Below are positions 10,490 to 18,936 of a stretch of DNA of 38,742 nucleotides, piece by piece. The stretch comes from Deferribacteraceae bacterium (lineage in GTDB: Bacteria; Chrysiogenota; Deferribacteres; Deferribacterales; Deferrivibrionaceae), in assembly GCA_020054865.1 (NCBI GenBank), contig JAIHAR010000019.1, positions 1-38,742 of the forward strand, given 5' to 3'. How positions within the stretch are numbered: the stretch's first letter is position 1; each line of letters starts with the position of its first letter. Made by a program: the position numbers and the translations under genes. The notes below the pieces were generated by a model. It was not told where the DNA came from and did no database searches. It was given only the letters and a program-made list of their open reading frames with translations.

Positions 10490-12205
10490 ATGAGAGAAGA
10501 TATAAAAAAAATAATCGAATCTTTGAACATAAAATTTGCCGAAAATTTTGATGAAGGGCACCTAATTACCTGCTCCAACTATTTTTACGACAACAAAGGC
10601 TACCACCTTATCGAATTTAATGGAAATAAAATTATTCTTCTTAAAGGAATTTATAAAGATTTTGTCAGAGTCTTAAAAGGGGAAAAGTTTTTAAAAGAAA
10701 GTCATTTAAGCAAAATTTCCGAAATGCTGTCTGATATAGAAAAAAATATAAACCAACCATTTACCTGTAAAATTGTTAATGAGACATGGGAAATTGTCGA
10801 TTTGAATCTTGTTTCAGATATTGGGGAAAAAGACCCAAAAGCAGCACTGAAAATAAACAGACCTTTGTCCCAGGTTGAATACAGCCTTTTCAGACAGGAT
10901 ATAGCAGATTATAAAAATTTGTATTTTTGTTCACTTTTTAAAGAAGTTTTCCCTCACACACTTTCCCCTTTAGCCTCATCAATCCTGACAAATATCCCTG
11001 AAGTGATGTCAGTAATCTTTGCCCATGCAAACTTTAAGGTTTACTCCCCCTCTTTAAAGCTACTATGGGGAAAGGTATATGGTAGCATGAGTACATATCT
11101 TATGGCATTTGAATCAATGAACACAAATGATACCTTTTTAAAATTAAACTATGCCCAATTCAGATATATAAAAGAAAAAAATAAAAAATTGAAAATCCCT
11201 AAAATATCTTCTTTAGAGCTTACAACAAATGAGATAAATGGATTCATTGAAGAAATAGGGCAGAAAACAGAAAACATTGACGAGAAATATATATTTGAAC
11301 AGGAATTTTTAGAGCTTTTATCCCTTGGGTTTATGTCAGCCCAGATGATCTTTTTGATGTTTTCAGAGCTTTTTTCCAAAATATATGATATTACAGGAAA
11401 TATTGAAAACACATTAAGGCTAATTTATAAGACAAGAAAGCAAAGCCCGTTTTTTAGCGATAAAACCTTTGAAATACCCTTATCGTTTGATTTATGTCCA
11501 AACTTTATTACACTTTCACCCACATCAATAAAGTCCCCCATGCAATTATCCGATGCAGTTAAAATTTATTCGGGGCTAAAGTTTTTCAAGAAAAGCAAGC
11601 TTGAATCCTTGATAAAAAACATTCACCAAATTCTTCTGCTTAGAGATAATCTGTCCAACACCCTTATAGCACTACTTAAAAAAATACATATAGTCTTTGA
11701 AAAACTCGCTGACAACCTGCTAAGGGATTCAAAAATAAAATTTAAGGACAATATTTACTTCCTCGAATACAACGACATTAAAGGGCTTGTCTCTGATTCA
11801 TATTACGGCAATACGCAATTTACATATTTTTTTAAAAAATGGCAGAATGAAAGATTTAAGATGCAGATAATCCCCTACGAAATTTTTGAAAAAGATATAC
11901 AGGAGACAGAAAATATTGCAAAAAATATCATTTCAAAGCTTTTATCACAAAATGAATACGACATATTGAGTTTTTTCCACAAGGAAGATTTAAAGGCTGA
12001 CTTTGAAGAGGTTTCAATTTACAATGATTTAAGTATTTTAAATTCAATGAAACCAATAATCTCCGACAACATTTCACTTTTATCATATGCAATAGAGTTT
12101 GCCACAATAAACGAAATCCCTGTCTATTCCGGACTGAGGTTTCCTGAAATTATTTTGAGTGATAAAACATTTATCCTGACAAAAAATAAATTAAAACTGC
12201 TTTAA
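10490..12205 (+). CDS. Degenerate PEP-synthase-like protein (probable pseudoenzyme)
   Basis: I do not recognise a named family, but several stretches match the layout of PEP synthase/rifampicin phosphotransferase proteins. Residues about 82-108 resemble the end of their ATP-grasp domain ('E..g.P.diEw...g.l.ilQ'). Residues 149-165 (LFKEVFPHTLSPLASSI) match the 'E.fPgplSPLtwS' motif. Residues 377-431 match the 'R..lr...G..L....i....diffL...ei' linker. The C-terminus (524-571) resembles the swivelling phosphohistidine domain. The main ATP-grasp part is missing and the catalytic His position (LSH) reads LLSY, Tyr533. Phosphotransfer therefore looks impossible, and a binding or regulatory role is inferred. 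No signal peptide or membrane segment is evident. It leads the operon, 14 nt before the DraG-like gene. Confidence 0.6.
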   Translation: MREDIKKIIESLNIKFAENFDEGHLITCSNYFYDNKGYHLIEFNGNKIILLKGIYKDFVRVLKGEKFLKESHLSKISEMLSDIEKNINQPFTCKIVNETWEIVDLNLVSDIGEKDPKAALKINRPLSQVEYSLFRQDIADYKNLYFCSLFKEVFPHTLSPLASSILTNIPEVMSVIFAHANFKVYSPSLKLLWGKVYGSMSTYLMAFESMNTNDTFLKLNYAQFRYIKEKNKKLKIPKISSLELTTNEINGFIEEIGQKTENIDEKYIFEQEFLELLSLGFMSAQMIFLMFSELFSKIYDITGNIENTLRLIYKTRKQSPFFSDKTFEIPLSFDLCPNFITLSPTSIKSPMQLSDAVKIYSGLKFFKKSKLESLIKNIHQILLLRDNLSNTLIALLKKIHIVFEKLADNLLRDSKIKFKDNIYFLEYNDIKGLVSDSYYGNTQFTYFFKKWQNERFKMQIIPYEIFEKDIQETENIAKNIISKLLSQNEYDILSFFHKEDLKADFEEVSIYNDLSILNSMKPIISDNISLLSYAIEFATINEIPVYSGLRFPEIILSDKTFILTKNKLKLL

Positions 12206-12219
12206 CGGAGTATATTTAA

Positions 12220-13176
12220 ATGTCAAATGAAAACTTTGACCGGGTTTCCGACTGCCTTCACTCTCAGGAAGTTCTTAACGTATTGAATGAAAAAAATTTT
12301 GCTATAAAAGATAAAATCAAAGGAATGATTGCCGGTAATATTATAGGCGATATGCTGGGACTCCCCCTTGAGAGGAAAAAAGGGAACATTAGCCCGTATC
12401 CACCATTAAATCTCAAAGGGGATTATATTTCAAAAATTGGTGAAATATGGAGTGACGATACATCAATGTTGATAGCACTTGCCACATCACTTTTTGAAAC
12501 AGGCGGTAATGTCAACCCTGAAAATGAAAGAAAGCATTATTTGAAATGGTTTTTAAACGGCTACTACACGCTGGCAGGCAAGTCTTTTGGATATGGAGAG
12601 ACAACAAAACAGGCACTGCTTACTGGAATTGCAGGAAACAACCGAAACACAAACGGAAACGGTGCGCTGATGCGCTCTTGCATTCTAACGGCTTATTATC
12701 TTGACAAAACGGACAGGGCGCTTGAAGAAGCAAGCGCTGCATCCTGTGCAGTTACACATGGACACCCTGTAAGTATATTCACAAATATAATATATAACTA
12801 CATTCTCAAACAGCTTATTTACGGCATAAGCCTCGAGGATTCCATGAAAATGGCACAGCAAAAGTATTCTGGCGTGATTAATGATATAAATGAAATATTT
12901 GAAAAGCCGGTTTTCTACACTACTACCGCTTATTGTGTAACTACTCTCCAAACAGCTATTTTTGTCAATCTTGAATCAACAAATTTTTATGAGGCAGTTG
13001 TCAAATCGGCTAATCTTGGCGGCGACGCAGATACTGTTGCCGCTGTGACCGGAGCAATTGCAGGTGCAACATATGGTTTTACAGAAATATATGAACCTTA
13101 CAGAAAAGCGGCACTCAAAGTAATATCTAAATTTCAGGCGCTGAAAATATTCTTTCAGGAGGATTTGAATGATTAA
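12220..13176 (+). CDS. ADP-ribosylglycohydrolase (DraG family)
   Basis: This 318-residue protein of the DraG/ARH fold removes ADP-ribose from proteins or hydrolyses related ADP-ribosyl bonds using two Mg2+ ions. The metal-site motifs are present: GDMLGLPLE near 43-51, SDDTSM at 78-83 (usually TDDT), NGALMR, VTHGHP and GGDADT at 267-272. A GGAG site precedes the ATG. It overlaps the PhoH gene by 8 bp, indicating coupled translation. No DraT or nitrogenase gene is nearby, so a nitrogenase role is not supported. The substrate is unknown. The first 30 residues are an extra N-terminal stretch of no clear function. Confidence 0.9.
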   Translation: MSNENFDRVSDCLHSQEVLNVLNEKNFAIKDKIKGMIAGNIIGDMLGLPLERKKGNISPYPPLNLKGDYISKIGEIWSDDTSMLIALATSLFETGGNVNPENERKHYLKWFLNGYYTLAGKSFGYGETTKQALLTGIAGNNRNTNGNGALMRSCILTAYYLDKTDRALEEASAASCAVTHGHPVSIFTNIIYNYILKQLIYGISLEDSMKMAQQKYSGVINDINEIFEKPVFYTTTAYCVTTLQTAIFVNLESTNFYEAVVKSANLGGDADTVAAVTGAIAGATYGFTEIYEPYRKAALKVISKFQALKIFFQEDLND

Positions 13177-14467
13177 TTATGTTCTTGATACCAATGTCCT
13201 GCTTTACGACCCCAATGCAATATACGGATTTAATGGCGATATCGTAAACATACCTATCATGGTAATTGAAGAGATTGACATGTTTAAAAAAAATATGGAT
13301 CAGACTGGATACAACGCAAGGTATATCGGCAGATTCCTTGATGAACTGAGAAAAAACGGGCAGTTAAATAAAGGGGTCAAAATTGAAAACGGCACCACTG
13401 TAAGGGTAAATGTCTGCAATGATCATATCCAGACAAAAATATCATCCGACCTTATAAAAGATAAAGCTGACAATCTTATCCTCTCTGTAGCAAAATGGCT
13501 GCAGGAAAATGAAGATAAAGATGTAGTCTTCGTTACAAAGGATGCAAACCTGAGAATCAAATCTGATGTACTTGGAATCAAATCTATAGACTATGAAAAA
13601 GACAAGGTTGAAACAGATAAATTTTTCGAAGGCACCCGTGTAATAACACCTAAGGATGAAATTATTGATAAGTTATACAAGGGAGAAACTGTAAAACTTG
13701 ACGGTGAATTTATGCCAAATGAATATATGAGACTTGAATCAGAGGCAAATTCCAAAAAAAGCGTACTGGTCAGATATGACAAAGTAACTGACAGTATTGT
13801 TAAAATAAAAGAATTTAAAGATGGGCTGTGGGGGGTAATTGCCAGAAATTCTGAGCAGCGATTTTTTTATGACGCCCTTACAAATGATTCTATAAAACTT
13901 GTGTGTGTAGCAGGGATTGCCGGCACAGGTAAAACACTCCTTGCCATAGCTGCTGGTTTGGCAGAGGTTATAGATGAGAAAAAATATAGAAAACTTTTGG
14001 TATCAAGACCAATATTCCCTATGGGAAAAGATCTCGGCTTTTTGCCGGGGGAATTAAAAGACAAGCTTGCCCCTTGGATGCAACCTGTTTTCGACAATCT
14101 GAACTTTATTCTTGAAAACAGCAATGCAGACTCTACCTATAAGGAGCTTTTTGAGCAAAATCTTGTAGAAATAGAAGCCCTTACTTACATAAGGGGCAGA
14201 AGCATACCGAATCAGTACTTTATCGTGGATGAAGCCCAAAATCTCACTCCTCATGAAATCAAGACAATACTTACAAGGGCAGGAGAAGGTACAAAGATCG
14301 TTCTCACAGGCGATCCAAATCAGATTGACAACCCTTATATTGACTACTATACAAATGGCCTAACGTATGTTATGGATAGGTTCAGGGACGATGAGATAGC
14401 TGCGACTGTCTCACTTCTTAAAGGGGAGAGGTCGCTTCTTGCTACAAAAGCTGCCCAGAAACTTTAA
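13169..14467 (+). CDS. PhoH-like ATPase with N-terminal PIN domain
   Basis: The 432-residue protein fuses a PIN ribonuclease domain (about 1-140, with Asp7 in VLDTNVLLYDP and later DKADNLIL and FVTKDANLR acidic motifs) to a PhoH ATPase domain (about 225-432). The P-loop GIAGTGKT is at 249-256 and Walker B VDEAQN around 354. TGDPNQID follows as a sensor motif. PIN-PhoH proteins (PhoH2 and YlaK types) act as RNA helicase/RNase in characterised cases, so RNA processing or decay is the likely role. AGGAGG precedes the start. The gene is coupled to the DraG-like gene upstream and followed by gmhA after 20 nt. Confidence 0.93.
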   Translation: MINYVLDTNVLLYDPNAIYGFNGDIVNIPIMVIEEIDMFKKNMDQTGYNARYIGRFLDELRKNGQLNKGVKIENGTTVRVNVCNDHIQTKISSDLIKDKADNLILSVAKWLQENEDKDVVFVTKDANLRIKSDVLGIKSIDYEKDKVETDKFFEGTRVITPKDEIIDKLYKGETVKLDGEFMPNEYMRLESEANSKKSVLVRYDKVTDSIVKIKEFKDGLWGVIARNSEQRFFYDALTNDSIKLVCVAGIAGTGKTLLAIAAGLAEVIDEKKYRKLLVSRPIFPMGKDLGFLPGELKDKLAPWMQPVFDNLNFILENSNADSTYKELFEQNLVEIEALTYIRGRSIPNQYFIVDEAQNLTPHEIKTILTRAGEGTKIVLTGDPNQIDNPYIDYYTNGLTYVMDRFRDDEIAATVSLLKGERSLLATKAAQKL

Positions 14468-14487
14468 TAAAATTTTAGGAAAAACAT

Positions 14488-15084
14488 ATGGAAAAGTTTA
14501 TAACTGACATTTTTGAAGAGATTCAGGAAACACAAAATAAGTTCTTTGCGGAAAGTGTGCCGGTACTGTCGGCCATAGCGGCGGAAATTGCAAAGACATT
14601 CATAAGAGGCGGAAAATTATTTATATTCGGAAATGGCGGCTCTGCAAGCGATGCTCAGCACATAGCAGCAGAATTTGTAAACAGATTTAAAATGGAAAGA
14701 CCTCCGCTTCCTGCAATTGCACTTACCACAGACACATCTATCATTACATCCATAGGTAACGACTATTCGTTTGAAGATATTTTCCTGAAGCAGGTACAGG
14801 CCCTTGTCAATGAAAGCGATATAGCCCTTGGCATTTCTACCAGTGGCAACTCTGAAAATGTCTTGCGGGCATTAAAATATCTTGCAAAAAACAATATAAA
14901 AACTATAGGTTTTACCGGCAAGGATGGTGGAAAGATGAACGGACTTTGCGATATCATTTTCAATGTAGATTCAAACACAACTGCCAGAGTACAGGAAATA
15001 CACATTCAGGCAGCCCATATCATTTGTGAACTTGTAGATGAAATAATGTTTGGAAGGTTTTCATCAGTTTTGTCAGGACAATAA
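14488..15084 (+). CDS. gmhA: Sedoheptulose 7-phosphate isomerase
   Basis: GmhA converts sedoheptulose 7-phosphate to D-glycero-D-manno-heptose 7-phosphate, the first step towards ADP-heptose for LPS core. The 198-residue SIS-domain protein shows FGNGGSASDAQHIAAEF, TTDTSIITSIGND, GISTSGNSENV and the C-terminal VQEIHIQAAHIICELVD with its catalytic His. An AGGA site precedes the ATG. Directly after it (3 nt) comes the heptose adenylyltransferase gene, so the pair supplies the pathway. The phosphatase (gmhB), the kinase and the epimerase (hldD) are not in the window. Confidence 0.95.
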   Translation: MEKFITDIFEEIQETQNKFFAESVPVLSAIAAEIAKTFIRGGKLFIFGNGGSASDAQHIAAEFVNRFKMERPPLPAIALTTDTSIITSIGNDYSFEDIFLKQVQALVNESDIALGISTSGNSENVLRALKYLAKNNIKTIGFTGKDGGKMNGLCDIIFNVDSNTTARVQEIHIQAAHIICELVDEIMFGRFSSVLSGQ

Positions 15085-15087
15085 ATT

Positions 15088-15570
15088 ATGTTATCAGCAA
15101 GAGACAGAATAAAACAACCTGAAGAGTTAAAGGAAATTTTAAACTCCATTAAAAAATCAGTGGTGTTTACCAACGGTTGCTTTGATATTCTCCATATAGG
15201 TCACTTAAGATACCTTGAGGAGGCAAAAAAACTCGGTGATATCCTGGTGGTCGGAGTAAATAGCGACTCGTCCGTAAAACGTCTTAAAGGGGACAAACGG
15301 CCAATCAACAGGCTATCTGAAAGGATGGAAATGCTTGCAGGACTCAAACCTGTGGATTATGTTACGTATTTCGATGAAGATACCCCTTACAATCTGATTA
15401 AATTTCTTGCTCCCGACATCCTGGTTAAAGGTGGTGACTGGAAAGCAAATGAAATTGTAGGCTCGGATATTGTTCTTGAAAAGGGGGGGAAGGTTTTATC
15501 TTTGAATTTTGAAGATAATTTTGCAACCACCAATACCATAGAGGAAATAATTAAAAGATACTGTAAATGA
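15088..15570 (+). CDS. rfaE2: D-glycero-beta-D-manno-heptose 1-phosphate adenylyltransferase (free-standing)
   Basis: This enzyme adds AMP to heptose 1-phosphate, making ADP-heptose. The 160-residue nucleotidyltransferase has the HxGH motif in FTNGCFDILHIGHLRYLEEA, then VGVNSDSSVKRLKG, RMEMLAGLKPVDYV and DILVKGGDW. In E. coli this is the C-terminal domain of bifunctional HldE; here it stands alone, so a separate kinase gene is expected elsewhere. The stop overlaps the mfd start as ATGA. Confidence 0.95.
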   Translation: MLSARDRIKQPEELKEILNSIKKSVVFTNGCFDILHIGHLRYLEEAKKLGDILVVGVNSDSSVKRLKGDKRPINRLSERMEMLAGLKPVDYVTYFDEDTPYNLIKFLAPDILVKGGDWKANEIVGSDIVLEKGGKVLSLNFEDNFATTNTIEEIIKRYCK

Positions 15571-18500
15571 ACATAATTTCCAATCTCTGGGGAGCATCCC
15601 TCGCCTATTTTCTAAGAGATAAGGTTGAAAGCGATAAAAATATATTTTTGGTCACAAAAGACCGTCAGCAGTATGAAAAAATCCTCACGGACTTAACTTT
15701 TTTTCTTGGAGAAGAAAAATTGCTGACATTCCCGGAATATACAATCGAACCTTTTGAAATGGTCAGAGTCCTTCCGGAGATTGTAAGTGAAAGAGGCAAA
15801 ACACTTTATGAAATATCCAGTAAGACCGGCAAGATAATACTGTCAACTTTCTATAGTATTGTTAAGCTATTACCCCCAAAAAAAAGTTTTTTTGATTCTA
15901 TTCTGGAATTTAGATTAGGCGATGAGCTAACAAGGGAGGAAATCGCTTATTACCTTGATGTTTTGGGTTATGTAAATGTCGAAGTAGTTACCAACAAAGG
16001 TGAATTTACTTTCAGAGGGGATGTTTTTGATATATTCCCCATAAATTTCACGGAACCGGTAAGAATAGAATTTTTTGACAATGAAATAGAGCATATTTAT
16101 ACTTACGATATTGAAACTTTTAAGCGACTAAATACCATTAACTGCCTTATGCTGCTGCCTTCAGCTGACCTTATTTGTGAACTGGACGAAATAGTTAATA
16201 AGATTCAGTATTTAACACTAAAAGAAAAATTTAGGACATTCGGGAAATTTGGCGGATATTTCTGGTATGCTACCCATATTTATGAAAAGATGGATTCAGT
16301 ATTTGAATATTCCATGTCAGATAATTTATTGTTTTTCGCTTTTGCCGACATAGAAAATTATATAGATAGGTTTTATGATAACCTCATCGAAAAGCTTCAT
16401 AATTTAGATGAAAAACTACTTAACAATTTTATTTCAAAGAGGGATATCCAGAAAATAGCAAGTCAAAACTTACAGATTCTTGTTGATTACAGTGACAAAC
16501 CTTCAACAGTTGAGCGCTTTAAAAATACCTCCCTCAAACTTGGATACGAAAAAAACAATATCTATCAGTCTGCAGAAGATTTTATTAATTTTGTAAAAAA
16601 ATACAAGGATTATAAAATCATAATCGCCATTGAAAATAAAAAGTTTGAAGAGATTCTCCTGAAATTTTTTGCTGACCACCACATTTTTCCTGTTTTGATT
16701 GAGTCTTTTGATAAAATTGAAAAACCCGGATGCTACTACGTAAAAAAAAGGTTTTCAGGTGGATTTATCGATGATGAAAATAAAATTTTCGTGGCCTGTG
16801 ATTTTGAAATATTTGGTTTTTCCAAAAAAAGAAAAAAACAACAGAATAAAAAAGATGCTTTTAAAACAAACATAACCGATTTGCAGCCAGGTGATTTTGT
16901 TGTTCATATCGACTATGGAATAGGATTATACAAAGGGCTTGTACATAAAAATATAGGTGGTGTAGAAGGGGATTTTCTTGAACTTGAATATAGCGATTCA
17001 GAAATACTTTACGTCCCTATTGACAGTATCTCCCAAATACAAAAATATTTTGCTTCAACCGGTATTGCACCAAAACTGAACAGTCTTAAAAGTGCCAAAT
17101 GGGCAAATCTCAAACAACAAGCAAGAAAAAGCGCAAGAAAAATTGCAATGGATCTTTTAAAACTATATGCAGAAAGAAAAGCAACCAAGGGGATAGTATA
17201 TAAAGACGAAGACAATACATACTTAAATATTCTTGAAAATACTTTTGAATACGAGGAAACTGAAGACCAGCTCAGCGCCATATATGACGTATATTCCGAC
17301 ATGCAGTCTGAAAAGCCTATGGACAGGCTTATTTGCGGTGACGTTGGATTCGGGAAAACTGAAGTCGCTGTAAGAGCAGCTTGCAAAGCCGCTTCCAGCG
17401 GAAAGCAGGTCGCTTTAATATGCCCTACTACAATTCTTGCAAAGCAACACTTCGACACATTTACCTCCCGAATGAAAAACTTGCCCTTCAAGATAGATTA
17501 TATCTCCAGATTCAGAACCTCAAAGGAGATAAAGGAAATTTTAGAAAACCTTTCTGAAGGGAAAATCGATATAATAATTGGAACGCACAGACTGCTTTCA
17601 AAAGATGTGATATTCAAAAACCTTGGATTGTTAATTATTGACGAAGAGCAGAGATTTGGAGTGTCCCACAAAGAAAAAATTACAAATATGAAGTCCAACA
17701 TAGATGTTTTGGCAATGAGCGCAACACCAATACCCAGGACTTTGCAGATGTCTTTATCCGGCATAAGAGACATAAGTGTCATAGAAACACCCCCTGTAGA
17801 CAGGCTGCCAGTAATAACAAAACTTGTAAAATCTGACGAAGAAATAAGGCAAGCAATAGAATATGAACTGAAAAGAGGCGGACAAGTTTTTTTCCTTGAA
17901 AACAATGTAACAAAGATAAACGAAACGGCCATGTGGCTGAAGAATCTTGTCCCTTTTGCAAAAATTGATATTGCTCATGGACAAATGAGCTCAAATATTG
18001 TGGAAAAATCACTGGAAAGATTTTATGAGGGATCAACAGATGTGCTTGTTTGTTCTACTATTATTGAAAATGGTATCGATGTGCCCAATGCAAACACAAT
18101 TATAATTAAAAATGCTGAAAATTTTGGCCTTGCACAGCTTTATCAGCTAAAAGGGAGGGTAGGCAGGTCTGCAAAAAGGGGCTATTGCTACCTTTATATC
18201 AAAAACTTTAACAGTCTTTCCCAGATAGCCAAAAAAAGAATACAAATAATAGAGCAATTAAACGATCTTGGCAGCGGATTTAAAATATCTTCTTACGATT
18301 TGCAACTAAGGGGTGCAGGGGACCTATTTGGAGCCGAACAATCCGGATTTGTTGTAAATATTGGGTATGAATTATATTTGCAGCTTATTGAGGAGGCTGT
18401 CAATGAACTGAAAGGGATTAAGACAAATACTCAAAAGACCGAAATCCAATCGTCATATACTTACTTTATACCTGCTGAATACATAAGAGACCCAAAAGTA

Positions 18501-18896
18501 AGGATAAATTATTACAACCAAATTTCTGAAATTGACACATTTGAGAAATTAGCTTCAATCAGTGATGAGATATATGCAATTTACGGTAAAATACCTGAAA
18601 CAGTTGAAAATCTTCTATATATCATGCTCCTTCGAAATATTGCCTCATATCTTAACATTGTAAAGGCTGTTATTCTACCTCGTAAAATTAAGCTTATCTT
18701 CAATGAAAATTCATCATTTATTGAACCAGCAATGTTTTTAAATGCAATAAATAGGTATGATATTAAAGGTCTATTCTCAGGAAACTTTGAATTTACAGTC
18801 AGAGCTGAGGAAAAAATAAAATTGTTTAATGATACCATTAAAGTGCTTGATTATTTGAAAGAAATGCTGAAAAATAACGAATTGTTGGCAAAATAA
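15567..18896 (+). CDS. mfd: Transcription-repair coupling factor Mfd
   Basis: Mfd pushes stalled RNA polymerase off damaged template and recruits UvrA. The 1109 residues follow the standard layout. A UvrB-like N-terminal module covers about 1-330 (FRGDVFDIFPIN). The RNA-polymerase-interacting domain runs around 430-520 (GDFVVHIDYGIGLYKGL, YVPIDSISQIQKY). The RecG-like translocase has Walker A GDVGFGKTE from about 591, DEEQRFG from about 692, SATPIPRT and QLKGRVGRS. The TRCF D7 domain is C-terminal. It overlaps rfaE2 by 4 bp and is followed by two chaperone genes. I see no truncation. Confidence 0.97.
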   Translation: MNIISNLWGASLAYFLRDKVESDKNIFLVTKDRQQYEKILTDLTFFLGEEKLLTFPEYTIEPFEMVRVLPEIVSERGKTLYEISSKTGKIILSTFYSIVKLLPPKKSFFDSILEFRLGDELTREEIAYYLDVLGYVNVEVVTNKGEFTFRGDVFDIFPINFTEPVRIEFFDNEIEHIYTYDIETFKRLNTINCLMLLPSADLICELDEIVNKIQYLTLKEKFRTFGKFGGYFWYATHIYEKMDSVFEYSMSDNLLFFAFADIENYIDRFYDNLIEKLHNLDEKLLNNFISKRDIQKIASQNLQILVDYSDKPSTVERFKNTSLKLGYEKNNIYQSAEDFINFVKKYKDYKIIIAIENKKFEEILLKFFADHHIFPVLIESFDKIEKPGCYYVKKRFSGGFIDDENKIFVACDFEIFGFSKKRKKQQNKKDAFKTNITDLQPGDFVVHIDYGIGLYKGLVHKNIGGVEGDFLELEYSDSEILYVPIDSISQIQKYFASTGIAPKLNSLKSAKWANLKQQARKSARKIAMDLLKLYAERKATKGIVYKDEDNTYLNILENTFEYEETEDQLSAIYDVYSDMQSEKPMDRLICGDVGFGKTEVAVRAACKAASSGKQVALICPTTILAKQHFDTFTSRMKNLPFKIDYISRFRTSKEIKEILENLSEGKIDIIIGTHRLLSKDVIFKNLGLLIIDEEQRFGVSHKEKITNMKSNIDVLAMSATPIPRTLQMSLSGIRDISVIETPPVDRLPVITKLVKSDEEIRQAIEYELKRGGQVFFLENNVTKINETAMWLKNLVPFAKIDIAHGQMSSNIVEKSLERFYEGSTDVLVCSTIIENGIDVPNANTIIIKNAENFGLAQLYQLKGRVGRSAKRGYCYLYIKNFNSLSQIAKKRIQIIEQLNDLGSGFKISSYDLQLRGAGDLFGAEQSGFVVNIGYELYLQLIEEAVNELKGIKTNTQKTEIQSSYTYFIPAEYIRDPKVRINYYNQISEIDTFEKLASISDEIYAIYGKIPETVENLLYIMLLRNIASYLNIVKAVILPRKIKLIFNENSSFIEPAMFLNAINRYDIKGLFSGNFEFTVRAEEKIKLFNDTIKVLDYLKEMLKNNELLAK

Positions 18897-18936
18897 ATAA
18901 TCCAATATGTATTGTATTGGTGGCGGTAAAATTTTG

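Noticed and set aside
12220-13176. DraG-like protein as a nitrogenase regulator
   Set aside because: No draT, nif or ammonium-transport genes are in the window; the family is broad.
15877-15892. A8 and T7 runs in mfd as a slippage site
   Set aside because: Such runs are common in this AT-rich DNA; mfd has no known need for a truncated form here.
17498-17932. Minus-strand frame of 144 codons inside mfd
   Set aside because: It is the reverse complement of conserved helicase motifs and matches no protein pattern.
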